Shown here one piece after another: positions 10,176 to 23,600 of a DNA stretch of 64,000 bases. A program made the translations under genes and the position numbers. The DNA comes from Zygnema cylindricum (taxonomy: Eukaryota > Streptophyta > Zygnematophyceae > Zygnematales > Zygnemataceae), in the NCBI GenBank assembly GCA_037447655.1, contig JBBHKE010002413.1:1-64000 (forward strand), in the 5' to 3' direction. How positions within the stretch are numbered: position 1 is the first letter of the stretch; each line of letters begins with the position of its first letter. The notes beneath the pieces were generated by a model. The model was not told where the DNA came from and did no database searches. It saw only the letters and a program-made list of their open reading frames with translations.

Positions 10176-10690
10176 ATGTCTTCAGTAGCCATTGCTCCCT
10201 TGCTCGTCGCACGTGTGAGGAGCCCTCCACCGTTGTCCTCGTTTCAACTCTCTTCGTCGAATGTGAGAGGCGCCATGGCTGTATCTCCTCATGCCTCCGT
10301 AATGACGTCAGCAGGAAGCCACGGCAAAACTCTAAAAGTAGCCGTTGTGGGAGCAGGTGCCGCTGGACTCGTGGCAGCCAGGGAGCTGCTTCGAGAAGGG
10401 CACCACGTGGCAGTTTTTGAGCAAAGCTCTGAAGTTGGAGGCACGTGGAATTACAGCGAAGCCATAGACAGTGATCCTATAAGCCAGGATTCCAGGAGGA
10501 CACGTGTCCACAGCAGTATGTATGCTTCCCTTAGAACAAATCTTCCCCGAGAATGTATGGGTTTTTTGGATTTTCCTCTTGTTCCTGCCCTATACATGTA
10601 TCGAATCTTCAAGGCTTACTGGATAAGGCGTACGGCTGGTCCGTACGGTGATCATCCAGAGGTCACTGGGTCAATTCTCACAAGGTGCAC
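10176..10690 (+). pseudogene. Flavin-containing monooxygenase-like gene, 5' exon only
   Basis: ATG 10176 opens a frame whose first 45 or so residues are Ser, Arg and Ala rich, like a plastid transit peptide. The FAD-binding Rossmann motif follows (VVGAGAAGLVAARELL, with FEQSSEVGGTWNY). Then come SSMYASLRTNLPRECMGF and GDHPEV, both at positions expected for plant FMOs of the glucosinolate S-oxygenase type. The homology ends near 10668, where a GT (CAGAG|GTCACT) could be a donor. No later FMO exon (NADPH site, FMO signature) is visible on the plus strand. Retroelement and duplicated sequence begins within 100 bases, so the gene looks truncated. A very long intron leading out of the window cannot be excluded. 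Confidence 0.7.
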
Positions 10691-10731
10691 TAATATATTT
10701 TGCAAAGAAAAATTGCCCTAAATGATCTGTC

Positions 10732-11504
10732 TGTCTCCTTTAGCTACAGCAGGCAGCCATGGCATTATACAGGTCCTTAGTGACTACGACAAGTATGAGG
10801 GCTGCAGTAAGTCCATAAGAAAGACTACAAAATACCTCCTTTTTCAACACTCCCCTTATTTTCTAGTCTATCTTTTGCTTCAGTCCACACTTCTCCCTAC
10901 ATAATATCAATTTAGGAGAAGGGACCGGTTTAGTCATCATATCTGCTACCATCTCTCCATCTGGTCTATATTCCAAACTAATTATTTTATTCTCAACCTT
11001 CTCTCTAACAAAGCTCAAACGAATATCCATATGCTTGGCTTTAAAGTGATGCTTAGGGTTTGCTGCAATTGCAATCGCAGCTTGATTGTCACAAAATACT
11101 TTTTGCACTCCGCTTTTCATTTATACCAATTCTTGAAGCAAAGATTTCACCCACATTAATTCTCTCACAGCGGATCAAGAGGACATATACACAGCCTCCA
11201 TGGTGGACTGAACAATCACCTTTTGCTGCTTACCGCTCCAACAACAAGCCCCATTCCCAACATACAACACATATCCAGAAGTACACCTCCTCATCGGAGC
11301 AACCCCATAACTGGCATCACTCCAAGTAGTGATGTCAGTGTTATCCCCACCCAGATGCAACCACAAATCTCTTGTTCCTACCAAATACCGCATGACCCTT
11401 TTGGCCGCTTCCCAATCTTTCTTCCTAAGATCATTCAGACTCCTACGTAATACTCCCACAGCTGCTGCTATATCAGGACGAGTGCAATTCATAAAATAGA
11501 TCAA
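10732..11504 (-). mobile_element. Truncated Copia fragment: RNase H end, polypurine tract and part of an LTR
   Basis: On the minus strand, 11504-11175 encodes the C-terminal RT/RNase H linker and RNase H (YFMNCTRPDIAAAVG, TWSDASYG). After a frame break, 11120-10863 continues (VFCDNQAAIAIA, ADMMTKPV). A purine tract (10850-10866, GACTAGAAAATAAGGGG) and about 118 bp of LTR starting TGTTGAAAAAGG follow. Protein and tract closely match the pol-only element at 30294-34458, so it belongs to that family. The 5' side is cut exactly where the duplicated protease-gene tail starts. Confidence 0.8.
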
Positions 11505-12075
11505 CTCTTTTTGGATCGTTTAGGATATTCAAAACAGAGAAAATAGTTAGCAAGTACTCCGGTAATATTTGCCATTCTCATTTACATGGGCCAGTTTTGG
11601 AAACACATATAGTGGGATCCGATTTTTTCAAATGTGATCGGAAAAAGCTTGGTGTGCACGCACGGCGGTTTAGATTTTTGAACGTGTCGGGCTTTTTGAA
11701 GCATTTATTCAGTGACGCACACGTGGACAATTTAGAGACTCGGAAAGGCTTCCTAGTGTAGTACGCCTGACGCAACCCCAAATCTCCATCATCGAGGCAA
11801 ACCTGAATTCATAAAAAACATAACAGTTTCCCTCCTTAACAACATGTATGGATTGTGTAAAATAGAAAGAGAGTTGCAAACACAAAATTTCAGACCATCT
11901 TGCCGACTTCACTTCCAATATTAGACTCTTGTACTAGCTTGTTGCTTTTTGCCATTTTTTGTGACATACCTCTTCATTTGGACCTATCATAGAGGTGGCA
12001 GAATTATCGACACGTGAACAAAATATTCCCACATTGAGCGTATAGAACTTTATGGTATTCTGAAGCTTCCCAACG
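11505..12075 (-). pseudogene. Partial duplicate of the 3' end of the LRR-papain-LysM gene
   Basis: Matches 13899-14465 along its whole length, including the last intron, so it arose by DNA duplication and not by retroposition. It holds the end of the penultimate exon (11986 to about 12070; LysM end KFYTLNVGIFC) and a complete terminal exon (11578-11802, 75 codons with stop, ending TGPCK). Frame, splice sites and length of the terminal exon are intact but the sequence has diverged (for example LRQAYYTRK against SKMANCTGR). The 5' breakpoint falls inside the LysM exon. The copy has no protease domain of its own. Confidence 0.75.
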
Positions 12076-13898
12076 AGAAAAAAGGGAAAAAAAATAAAAA
12101 ATAAATAAATAAAGAGTCCCAGTTTTTGCTTTTTGACTTTTATGCTTACATTTTGCAATACTCCACACTGAATAGTTATATAGTCGTACCGATTCCGTAC
12201 TATATCACCACTATTACCGGTGCAGTACAAGCTCTTTATCCCAAAATCTCACTTTATAACTAATCAAAGTATAAATACTTTTAAAGATACTTTTAAATTA
12301 CTTTTATACAATACTTTTATACTTTTAAACTTTTTACAAAGGGGTGAGGACAAAGCGGCGCTCTTTGAAAGCCACGTGGCGAGCGCCGAGTGGTGCATGC
12401 AAACAATTCGAACTTGGGGATGTTGTTTTAAATACGCTTATCTACTACACATGAAAAGCTCATTTGCCAAGAAAACTAATCAAGAAATGATATCATTTTA
12501 GTCAATATGCATATAGTTTGTAACCGATCTTCTTGACATTTTGTGCAAAATCTTGAAATATGTCTCTTATCTGGAAATATTAACTCTTGCAATACGAATG
12601 TCAAGACCTAAATATTTAAAATACTAAATTTCATGTTTAAAACTAAAACTTGAAAAGATAGAAAATATGTTTTTAAAAATTGGTTATGATGCCAAGGTCA
12701 CATCTATTAGAGAATAATAACCGTTGTCATATACAGTGGTGTATAAGTTTTCGCATGAAAGTATCCGTGTTTCAATCACGCTTTTGAAGCATACTAACAA
12801 ACAAAACAAAGTAAAACAAAATAAATTCGTAAACCCATAAAAATAAAAAGAGGGACCTGCAAAAAAAATGGAGGGAAAAGAAGGACAATGGCGTACTGCA
12901 ATACTTCACAAAACAAGGCTTTTGTGATCGAAAAATAAATAAAAAAACAAATGAATAAAGAAATAAATAATGACAAAATAAATAAATAACATCAACACTT
13001 ATTAGCTCACTGATCTGTAGAAAGCGAAGGGTGCATCCGGCCTCACATTCGACCGAAATAAACAATAAAGAAAAATAAAGTAAAATATAAACTAATGAAT
13101 AAAGTAAAAAATAATAACGAAAAATATATGGATAATTATTTGTGCGAAGGAAGGTCAAAGGTAACATCTGGCCACACATAGATCCGAAAAAAAAAGTAAG
13201 AAAATAAATTAATCAACTTTCTGCAATGATTTGTTGTTGGCTATCTTCAAGAGGCACACATTGTTTATTAATAGGAGGAATTCCCATATGCACTTGTCCA
13301 AACAAGAATATAGGAACGACTTTTTCACTTCTAATAAAGAACCCATCACCAACCATTGAAGCACAGATACTAGAAAAGCAAACACATGAACACCACTTTT
13401 CCAACAAACAAAAATGCTTGTTGATTTTTTAAGCCATTTTCAACATTTAGCGCCATTCAAAGTTTTAATAGATCTCTCTCTTGCTCTCTCACCCCACTCA
13501 CATTCTCTGCATTTCACTCTCTTCACTCCTCATTGTTTTGCTTTGTGTGTGTGAAGGGACAAATGCCTTTCTCAACTCATCTCAAACCATGAATATTCTA
13601 AGGTAAATGAACTGTGTTCACGCTTCCTTGACCATCATTAATAGATTCCACCAAACTGTTCCCACTTTAAATATGACCAACTTGAACACCATAACACAAT
13701 ACTAAAACTCTAACATTTTAACTTAGTGGATGGTCATTTTCCTAAAATGTAGCATCAGATAAGCAACCCCCAAGGTAAATAACCAATAACATGTTAAAAA
13801 AGGACGCCAAAGGGGAACTCTAAGGGTGTCAAGACTCCGTTGTTCTTAGTGACCGAACTGACACTAGGGACATCAACTTTTTAGGCGGTGTCACATCT
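12076..13898. other. AT-rich spacer without a recognisable gene
   Basis: Only low-complexity open frames (Phe, Leu and Tyr rich on the minus strand) occur here. The stretch includes the dispersed repeat at 12745-12935 and, at about 13020-13190, two short similar blocks around CATCCGGCCTCACATTCG and CATCTGGCCACACATAG. I see no splice-supported exon. Confidence 0.5.
12745..12935. repeat. Dispersed repeat, uninterrupted copy
   Basis: Similar to the two flanks of the pol-only Copia taken together: 12745-12800 resembles 30240-30293 (both have TTTTGAAGCATACTA) and 12801-12935 resembles 34464-34590 (GGACAATGGC, GTGCAATAC). It therefore shows what the site looked like before that insertion. Confidence 0.6.
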
Positions 13899-13969
13899 CT
13901 TTTTGGATCGTTTAGGAGATTCAAAACAGAGAAAATAGGAAGCAAGTACTCCGGTAATATTTGCCATTC

Positions 13970-16900
13970 TCATTTACATGGGCCAGTTTTGGAAACACAT
14001 ATAGTGGGATTTCGTTTTGCCAAAAGTGATCGGAAAAAGCTTTTTGTGCACGCACGACGGTTTAAATTTTTGAACGTGTCCGGCTTTATGAAGCATTTAT
14101 TCACTGACGCACACTTGGACGATTTAGAGATTCGGAAAGGCCTCCCAGTGCAGTTTGCCATCTTCGACCCCAAATCTCCATCATCGAGGCAAACCTGAAT
14201 TCATAAAAACCGTAGCAGTTTCCCTCCTCAACAAAATGTATGGATTATGTAAAATAGAAAGAGCGTTGCAAGCACAAAATTTCAGACCATCTTGCCAACG
14301 TCATTGCCAATATCAGACTCTTGTACTAGCTTGTTGTTTTTTGCCATTTTTTGTGACATACCTCTTCATTGGGACCTATCATAGAGGTGGCAGAATTATC
14401 GACACGCGAACAAAATATTCCCACATTGAGCGTATAGAACTTTATGGTATTATTAAGCTTCCCAACACCAGGATCCATGCGATTTGCAATAATAGAATCG
14501 CATGTATCTTCTGGTTTGACGTCATAATACTTCACACACGGTAAGGAGTACGGAAGATTTCCTCGCTTGATGCACACCTGGAAGACAATTAGATTGACAA
14601 AGTATACGCTGTTAGTGGTCAATGTGAATCCTCAAATTTGAAGTGCGTTTAGCTTACGTTTTAGAATTTTTCATCTGAAAAAAATTGCTAAGAGTTCTCC
14701 AAACCTGCTGATAAGGCTGGAGGTCGTTGCAATCAAGATCTGGGTTTGGTGATTCTGGTCCGAAAAAAGCCGTCAGATCAAACATATTCTTAATCGAATC
14801 ACAAGTGTCATCCTGCAAGCAAAAACACATAACTAAACAGCTCTTAGTTAAAAATAGCTTACGATTAAAAATCATGCAGAGCCTTATGAAGTTGGTTAAA
14901 AAAAAAAAAGTAAATCTCAAGAAACTCTAAGCGTGCTCAGGAGTAAGTTTTTTAAACAAAAAAAAATGCAAGCTTTAGTAGACAAATTCCACCGCAAAAA
15001 ATAAAATCTTAAATTGGCACTCAATCATATGCTGGTGAAAGCACCATGTCTTTTTTCGCAATTGCTACTTCAATGCAAAAAATTAACTGACCTTTGCCAC
15101 AGTATAAGGAAGAGAGCAGTTTCTATAAGCTGTCACATTAAGAACCGTTCTAGGAGGCAATGGGATGCTGCAGTTCAGTTTCTGCAGTACAAAAATAGTC
15201 CAATCAATTTTTCCCGAATGTGCAGATGCAGATAATCATTCACATAAACATTCACCTCGATTACACAAAAAGGTCAACCAAACATCAATTTATTGAACCA
15301 AAATTTTCTCCTGCCTCTTACTCTCACAAAGCTTTTCCTCAATAAATCTCTTAGTTACTACACGAACTTATTACTCACTACGTAAGTGTACAAAGCAATT
15401 ACCATATCGGACGTTCCGCAGTACTCACAAGTGACAAACAACACTGGACACAAACAAAGAGACGAACACGCTAACACCTATCAAGACACGTCTTACCAAA
15501 ACATAACGTGCGTTGAGAGGGAGGAACGGTACCAAGTGCTACGCACAAAAAAACAAACATACTTTCCAAACATACGTAATACTAAAACATCCATAATGAC
15601 CAGAATTCAGCGCCGATTTGCACAATATATTCTAATATTCCCTCTCTCATTGTGGAAATCATCACAACCTGTCACAAAAAGACCTTAGGTCGTCTTCCAA
15701 TAAATACATCATATGTGACAGACTTAGTTAACATATCTGCCTCTTCCTCAACTGTAGGTACAAAAATGACCTACTAACTCTTGACATTCACTATATCCCT
15801 GTTTTACCTTATTTTGATTTGCAAAGTCAATTCTTGTAATTCCATACACACTGGCGATAGTATTGCAGGTCACATTTCGACTTTCTGGCACAGTATAATT
15901 GTTTAGGGCGTTTCCAAGGATGACAGCTGCAAAAGTGGACCATCGTGAACTAGATTAGGGTTTCCGTACAAACGTCCCACAGTTAACAACAACTGAATGT
16001 GAAAACAATTGAAACTGTTTTAGTCATTAAAAGCACTTCTACATATCCATCTGCGGTTTCCTTTTACCTTTCGAATCTACTTTCTGTCATATCAGCATCC
16101 TAGTACAGTTTGTTACCTAGCACACAGAAAAGTTCCTCCTTTGTTTTCTTTGTTATGAAGTAAGGTAATTATATGTATGCTAATTCTTGCATTGACAATT
16201 GTACAGAAAAAATATACGATTCATACAAATAGTACAACTTTATTGATACGACTACTTGAAATACTTGCCAATAACGTCAGTATTTCGTATGTATAATTAC
16301 CCAATGACCGACACACATGTGAGTGCGTACTATTTAACTGACCTGGTACACACGTGAGAAGGTTCTCAGCCTCACTGGCCGCATAGCCCATAGGGCAAAC
16401 GCAAATGTAGGTTCCCGGATAAAGCGCAGAATTCACGCAAATGCCCACGCCACATGGATTTTTGGAGGTGAATGTGCACGGATTGGCTGCATGGCCGCAT
16501 AAAGCATCAATTTCCATATAGAAAAGGGCATCAGATATAACTATGAAAGGTAAAATATTCATTGAAATGGAGAGTAGGACGTTTGTCTGCCATAAACGTT
16601 ATGATGGCAACGGCGACTAAAACTCAATTGGTCGATTTAAAGCGTTCTCGGGTCTGTGAACTTCTGAAGCAAATGGAGGGCTTTCGATCCCGATTTCCCT
16701 ACATCTTTCTAATGCAATAAAGGCCTCAAAACAGGTCTGCCGTCCACTAAATTTTACATCCAAAAATAAACTGTGCAAAATTTGGAAACACGTGTGAAGG
16801 GTTTGTGTGAAAAGCGTCAAAAAATAGTTTAATTATTTTCAAGCTTAATTTTTTTGCAACTGCCCTGCTCCTGAAATATTCCCCTTACTCTACATTTTTT

Positions 16901-17648
16901 TTATGATGATAGAGATAGGATCGTTCTCACACACACGAGAGTGCGCAAAAAATGCACACACCGATAAACGAAAGCACTTCACCACTCACAAGAGGAAACT
17001 CACAGAAGATCAACACTCACAAAGAACAACACCATAAAGATTTATCACCATCAAAAGAGTCTTGTTCAAATACGCATATATTAAGGCAAAGCTATTTCTC
17101 ACTCTCACAAAGAACTCTTCACTATAAACACTTCTCACAGTCCTTACTCAAAGATTACCATACAAATGATTATACGACAACTGAAAGACCAACCTATCTT
17201 AACTTACTCATAAACATAAGAGACTTAACAAAACATACTAGGGTACAAACACTTCCACATACATAGCCAAACACAACCAAAACTAAACGTGCTTAAGACC
17301 GTGTGTACAGTACGAACGCGAACCGTAGCATGCGCAAAATATATCGACCATCACATAAAGAAAACGCATGTGAACACGAAACGGATTCATTGATTTGCAC
17401 ATTGCACATCTCTATACAAATAACGATAGGTTAACCGGAGTACAAGTATATAAATGTGAGGACAAAACCTGGAGCGCAAGTTTGCGTGCCATCCGTGTTG
17501 GCGACCGCCACGAAGTCGCTGCCGCATTTGCATAGATTGGTTGCGCCGGACACAATGCAAACGCCGTTGCCGCATGGATTCATAAGACCCGGACCATTAG
17601 CCACTTGGAGCTTATTCCGTGCAAAATTGTTTAGCCTACAAGGGTCGC
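13970..17648 (-). other. EGF-like, LysM and Cys-rich tail exons of the multidomain gene
   Basis: 17469-17648 and 16343-16540 each encode a Cys-rich EGF-like module (NPCGNGVCIV with CKCGSDF; NPCGVGICVN with CVCPMGY). 15808-15926 encodes the first LysM (NNYTVPESRNVTCNTIASVYG). 15092-15181 plus 14705-14812 encode the second (LPYTVAK joined to DDTCDSIKNMF, then CNDLQPYQQ). 14362-14577 encodes the third (YYDVKPEDTCDSI, FYTLNVGIFC). The terminal exon (13970-14194) encodes a basic Cys-containing tail ending TGPCK. Confidence 0.8.
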
Positions 17649-20600
17649 CTGCATAAATGAGAGAGCGCACATGTAAACACACACCTTCACAATATATTTA
17701 TTTTTAGTTGGCGGTTATCACCTATGATATAATTGGGGTTATTTATGTCACGGGGGTAAAAAATCCCACAGCAAAATCTAAATTTTGATTCTTCAACGTA
17801 CCTATTTTTATAGAAACGAAATCTTATACAAAGGAAACAAAAAAGGATTAAGTCGGTTCTGACAAGAAATCAAAACTTGTTACAAGAACATACGCTACTT
17901 TTTAATACCTATGGTTTGAAAATTCTCAAAAAGTGGCGTTGATGATATTACTAACAAAGTGGAAAGCAAAATTTATATTTTCAGCCACGCATATTGTGGA
18001 AGGTAACGTGGATGTTAATGACCAAGGGCAGGTGGGCTCCTACTTGGAGTATTGACAATTGGTAAAAGTGCCGGCAAAGTGTTTATTCCGCAAATTCCAG
18101 GTCCTCCCGTAATTTTTAATTTCATGTATCCTTTGTCGCCCCAATTCGGGCCCCAAGAGTTTCGGATGAGCCAATAGGGGGGAGAATAGGTCAAATCATA
18201 GCCAACCACAACGACCGCGTGGTCCACTCCACCAGAAAAACAGTCTTCATCATCAAACACTCCCTGTGGAAACAATGACAGAGGCTACAAGTCAAACCAG
18301 ACGTTTAAGAAAACCCTTTTTGTGATAGAATTGACACAATTTATTTGAAATTAGAAATAAAAAGACAATTGTCCTCGAGAGATGAGAAAAGTGAAAGTTG
18401 GGGTGAACTATTTGATCCACCTGGAGGAGTTTGCGCAACCACGATCGCGCAAGAAGTCACGAAGAGATGGTTCCGACGAATTACGAGAGTAAAAATAACA
18501 ATAATGGGGAGAGAAAGAAAAAGAAGTTGCACCTACTGTCAATAGAGAGAGGCGGTTCCGATTCAAATTTTACAGTCAAACTAAAGTCATGAGACCAGAA
18601 GACGGACGAAGTATAACGGACACTTGTATTTCTCAATTCAACTGATTTGTCTTATTCAAAAACCTAATTTGGTCATGAGAGTGTTGAAGTTTCACATGTA
18701 ACGAAATACAAACTTCCAAAATCCAGTACACCTTGTCAGATGCGATGGTTTATTTGCTTACCACCTTTAAACGTAACTCACCAATTTGGGATCATAATTC
18801 AAGAAAGCGCTTCCACTTGCTTCTAAGCTCACGATTGCTGTTTGTTGTTGGAGGGCCAAAAGCAATCCTAGCCACCCATTCATCTGGATCCTCTCGAAGG
18901 ACGATATGGTCCACTCGTTTCTTGTCTACACATTCCAATTAATTTTTTGTTAAGCGGACAGAACCAACATCACAAGGATGTACCACTTAATTAGATGGGG
19001 GAAATAGTACTGCTGGTGAGCTTCATTAAATAGCAACGACATAATGCAAATCTTTATTATCATGCTAAAAGACTTGACATTAGAGATGGAAGTAAATAAA
19101 CTGAAATTTTGATCTAGTAGGCAAATCGGTCCATTTTCCGCTTTTTGTATATTCCATTGAGATTCTAGTTTCATTAGGCAGATCGTTTGATTTTATGCCT
19201 TTGCACACCTCCCTCGGTCTTAACAGGAAAAATCCAAATTTTTGTGGCATGACAGCGAACAGAAAATTGAGGTTTTCCAGCAAAAGCCGATGTCACAATG
19301 CCAACCGAAGACATGGCATTTCCATGCGACCTCACAAATTTACTTTTTCGTATCTGGACAAAATCATAGACTCCGTAAAATTCTGAATGTTGGTAGACAT
19401 AAAATAGGCAATAGCAAGGACCCAACTAAAGAAACAAAAAGAGCAAATTGTTTATTACTGAGTTATGAATCTTCAAAGTTTAAATAATTATATTACAGAA
19501 GCAGTTTTGCATATTTATTACTATATATTTGTTTTTAGGTGTGATGTGGCAAAACCGTGCCCCACTTGGTTTCTGAAGATGGGAATAAGGTATTCATTAT
19601 TCAGTAGTCTGCGGATGTGAGAAACGCTGTTTTAGTACCTTCGGCGAACCAGTGCAGACCCTTTTATTCACAAGCGTCATAGCACTCAATTTTTCTAAGT
19701 GGAAGGACCAAAATCTTGGCCATCCAACAAATCGAAAATTGGATGACCATTACGTCCTTCTGCAATCTAAATGTATTAAAAATGCACTATAAGTCCGACT
19801 TCTGACCTAATTTATCGGCTTTTGGGACGGATCTGTCCATTTCTAACTCTAGTTCTAATGGTGGTAGTTCTGCGCAAGCTTTTAGTTTGTCTGTTCGTTT
19901 TTTATTTTCCCTAGTTCAAAATTGAGTGCATGTGGGTAAGAAAATTACTTGGCCTCTCGAGCAATTGCCTGGAGTATAGTCAGAGATCAGCATGAGAGGA
20001 TTCTTGGAGGCATAGTCAAGGGCTGCTGTTGGCCATCCACCGACAGCGCAGTCCCGGGCCAAGCCTGAGCAGTTCAATATTTGCTCCTCTGCAATAATAG
20101 GAACATCGGAACTTCCCGCATTCGTAATGTAAAAGGCGCTTTCGATAGCCGAAGTGGATGCAAAGACCCAACATGTGCCTGGAAGAGCCATGAACTTTGT
20201 GCATAAATTTTGAATTAAAATGGAGTTCATGTGGTTCAACATTTTCCTGCTGTCTAACAAATTTGATTGTGAAAAAAATCAGTTGCTAATACTATGTACA
20301 TTGAAAGGTGCCATAGATATTGCTCAAACTGTTGAAAGTCTTACATGTTGTTAAAATAAAAAAGAAAAACCTTATTGACAAAAGTGATTGTGTTTGTGAC
20401 CAGCCTTATTCTGGTAAGTGGATCAATAAAAGGTCTTTTTTCACTTGTCAATTGCCAAGATGATTTTGGGCAGTATTTTTGAAATTTCATGCTTTCATTG
20501 CCTTCAAACAATTATTTTTTAATCATGGTGGAGCTCTTTGATTATTTTGCATTAAGGTCAGGACTTGGATCATGACTTGGTAAAACGATGGTAAAAGTTA

Positions 20601-23600
20601 TACCCAACTTAATACCAATCATGCCTCAGGTTTCATTGATCTCTTTTCTAAGTACAAGCCCCATACAGAAATTGTCTTAGACATACTGCAGTTTTGCTGG
20701 TCCTTGATTGAGGCCACAGCTCTTCGCTTCACCCAATTCCAGCTTGTCGCAACCATCCAAGATGGTTTGTTGTCGTCATCTGGTAGGATGTATCCCAAGC
20801 TTACATAGCGGAAATATCGGTTCAGATTTGTAGGCTTTGCTCCTTCAAGACTTGTAAGCCCTAGACCACGTCCCTCTGCAATTTCAAAGTGGGAATTAGG
20901 CTTAAACATTAATTTCTTTGAGTCTAGGGGACCGATATGCAATCACCTTCTTATCGATAATGAAATCAGCCCTCCAGTTTCATGTACAATTTCTGAGTGG
21001 CTGATTGGTCATCTTACATTTTCAGCCTCAATGCAATTGTACTGCACGCCTTTGTCTGCTTCTTAGCGTGTAGTCGATACAATCTAAAATACATAAAAAC
21101 GTGCGCAACCAACAATTGTGCCGATATGTCTGACCTTAAGAGACAAGTGAGGCAATACACGCTACTTACCGAAGGTACAAGTTGCACTACTTTCAGTCGT
21201 GTTGTACCCCTTGTCACAAGTACATGGAACATCCAAATCCGTACAATAGCCATGACCTCCACAAACCCCCCTGGGCTGGGTTGTATTGCAAAACCTTTCA
21301 CAATCCGATACACTTTTCCTGTCTGTCGAGCCTTCACAAATTGTTGAGTTCTCAACATCAAAACAATTGTTTTCTACATTGCCACAAATAGGATTGCTAT
21401 TCACACTGATGCTCGCCGAGGAGAAGAAATTGTTGCTAACGTCAACTTTGGCGTCTAGCAAAGTTTGGAGTTCAAGAGTCAAGCTGCCAGTGAGAAGGTT
21501 GTTTCGCAAACTCCAACAATAACCTTACCACAATAGATATAGCATGGGTCGTTATTGTTCTCGTCACTTGTAATGTTTGCCACAAAAAAAAAATTCTGCC
21601 TCGTTTAATTAATACTGCAGAATGATGCACACACAAAAACTCAATTGCCGCACTTCAACGCTAGATAGCTGGTATGTCACCCACGAGGAACCTCCCACAT
21701 CATTTTTTAGACTGCATTACCATCCACATTAGTCATGTTTTAGATGAAGATATAAGAAATAACATTTTTTTGATTATTGAGCAATGAACAATGAAAAATG
21801 CCAAAATTGCTGATTTTAGAATATCAGAATTTTCTTGGGGGTTTATCATAACCCGATTTTTTCTTCTTCTTTTATTTGTAGAGGAAGGAAAAAAAAACAA
21901 GATGATTTGGACTTTAGCTTTTCAAGTTGTAGGTATCAAAGACATCTGGAGGTTTCGACAGCGACAACCATTATGACTTTTATGCTTGATATCTTAAAGC
22001 ATTCAAGGCCAGCCAAATGTCTAGCTTACTACTTTCTTCATGCCATCATAAATTCATGTTACAAATCAAATCAAAGAATGACAAAATAAAGAGATGTAAC
22101 TTACAATGCTTCAAGTTTTTTAAGACTGGAAAAACTTGCAGGCATTGTGCCCATCCACTTGTTGAAGGACAAATCTCTGCATTAAAATTGGGATTTTACA
22201 CGAAAGATTTAGTAAACGAAAGTGGGTACTTTTATGATACAAAATAATATCAACAACTTCAATATCTCCTTACTCTTGTAGTAAAGCCAGAAAATTGGGT
22301 AGAATGTGGATCAACTTACAGTTTTCGCAACTTGCTTAGGCTGCCTATATTTGCAGGTAATGGACCACTGAAACTGTTCTGATCCAGATACCTGAAACAT
22401 TCATTTGGAAAAGTTTGATATATTTATTTGAAGAAATCGCCTGGGCTCTAAGATTGAATGCCCACATCTCTGACCCAGACTCCCTTCAGCCAGAAGCTAA
22501 CACTGCTTATCCTCATACAAGCATGCAACCTATCACCGTTTCTGCAAAAAATAAGAGGGTACAATTGTATAGCATTGATTTGAAGTGGAAGGTATGTGTA
22601 CTTGTAATACTTACAACTGTTCGAGTCTTGGCAAATTCATAAGACTGGAAGGAATTGAACCTATAAGGTTGTTTTCAGAGAGGCGTCTGCACAACAACAA
22701 TCACGTCAATAGAGTAGAGTATAACTAATATTTTCTGCCGATAATTGTAGCATCACGATTTTGCCTATAAATTGAGTTTTTTTTTTGGCATCTCTTTGCT
22801 TTCCTAAGTTCTAAACTAAATAAAAAACTGCACTTATTCACAAAGACCCTTGTATACTTCGTCTCTTCCAAGGAGTGAACAAATATAGGCTTTTGAAATG
22901 GAAGGGCCACATTTTTTAGATTGGAGTGAGGTGTAAAGATACAATAACCATAAAGTACGTTTACAATAAATGTAATATTTTTAAGAAATGTCTTCTGCTG
23001 CTATTTTTTCTTCTATTATCTTTGAATCTGGGTCATTCCATGTACATTAATTTGCGTCTTCCAATACGTCACACACTTCATTTTTCACGACAGTAATTGT
23101 TAAATGTTCAATCACATTCTACAATGGTTGAAATGGGCTTAAATGGGTTTAATGTTTGACAGATGTTGGAATCTCACCACCTAAGACGATTTCCTAACAA
23201 ATTTTTGTGACAATAAAACATTACATAGCTTCAAATCACGTAACATAGTACCCTTTGTACCTCACCAAATTTTGGAGCATATTTGACCTTTATTCAAACG
23301 GTTAATTTGATCCTCAAATGAATATGTGCTGTAAATTTAAGGTAAAACCAAAAGTTATTTAAATTTGGATGTTACTTTGGAGGTTGAATTGTTCTCTGAT
23401 TTTCGTTTTTCATTTATTTCCTTTTATTTGACATAGTAGACTATTTCGGGCTCCTTTTTATGGATTTATGAAGATTTTTAGCCTGTTTTTTTTTTGGTAG
23501 TGACATTATTCCTAGTGCAACTTTTCTCCATTGCCAAACGGTTTAATTGCCTCCGTTTTTTTTTCTTGGCGTTCGAATCTCATGTGATATACATTTTCGG

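Noticed and set aside
10145-10420. Alternative frame starting 31 bases before the FMO start
   Set aside because: It is a frame shadow; only the frame from 10176 carries the FAD-binding motif.
18341-18545. Open frames between papain exons
   Set aside because: They lie in the intron 18264-18781; the flanking exons join in phase 0 without them.
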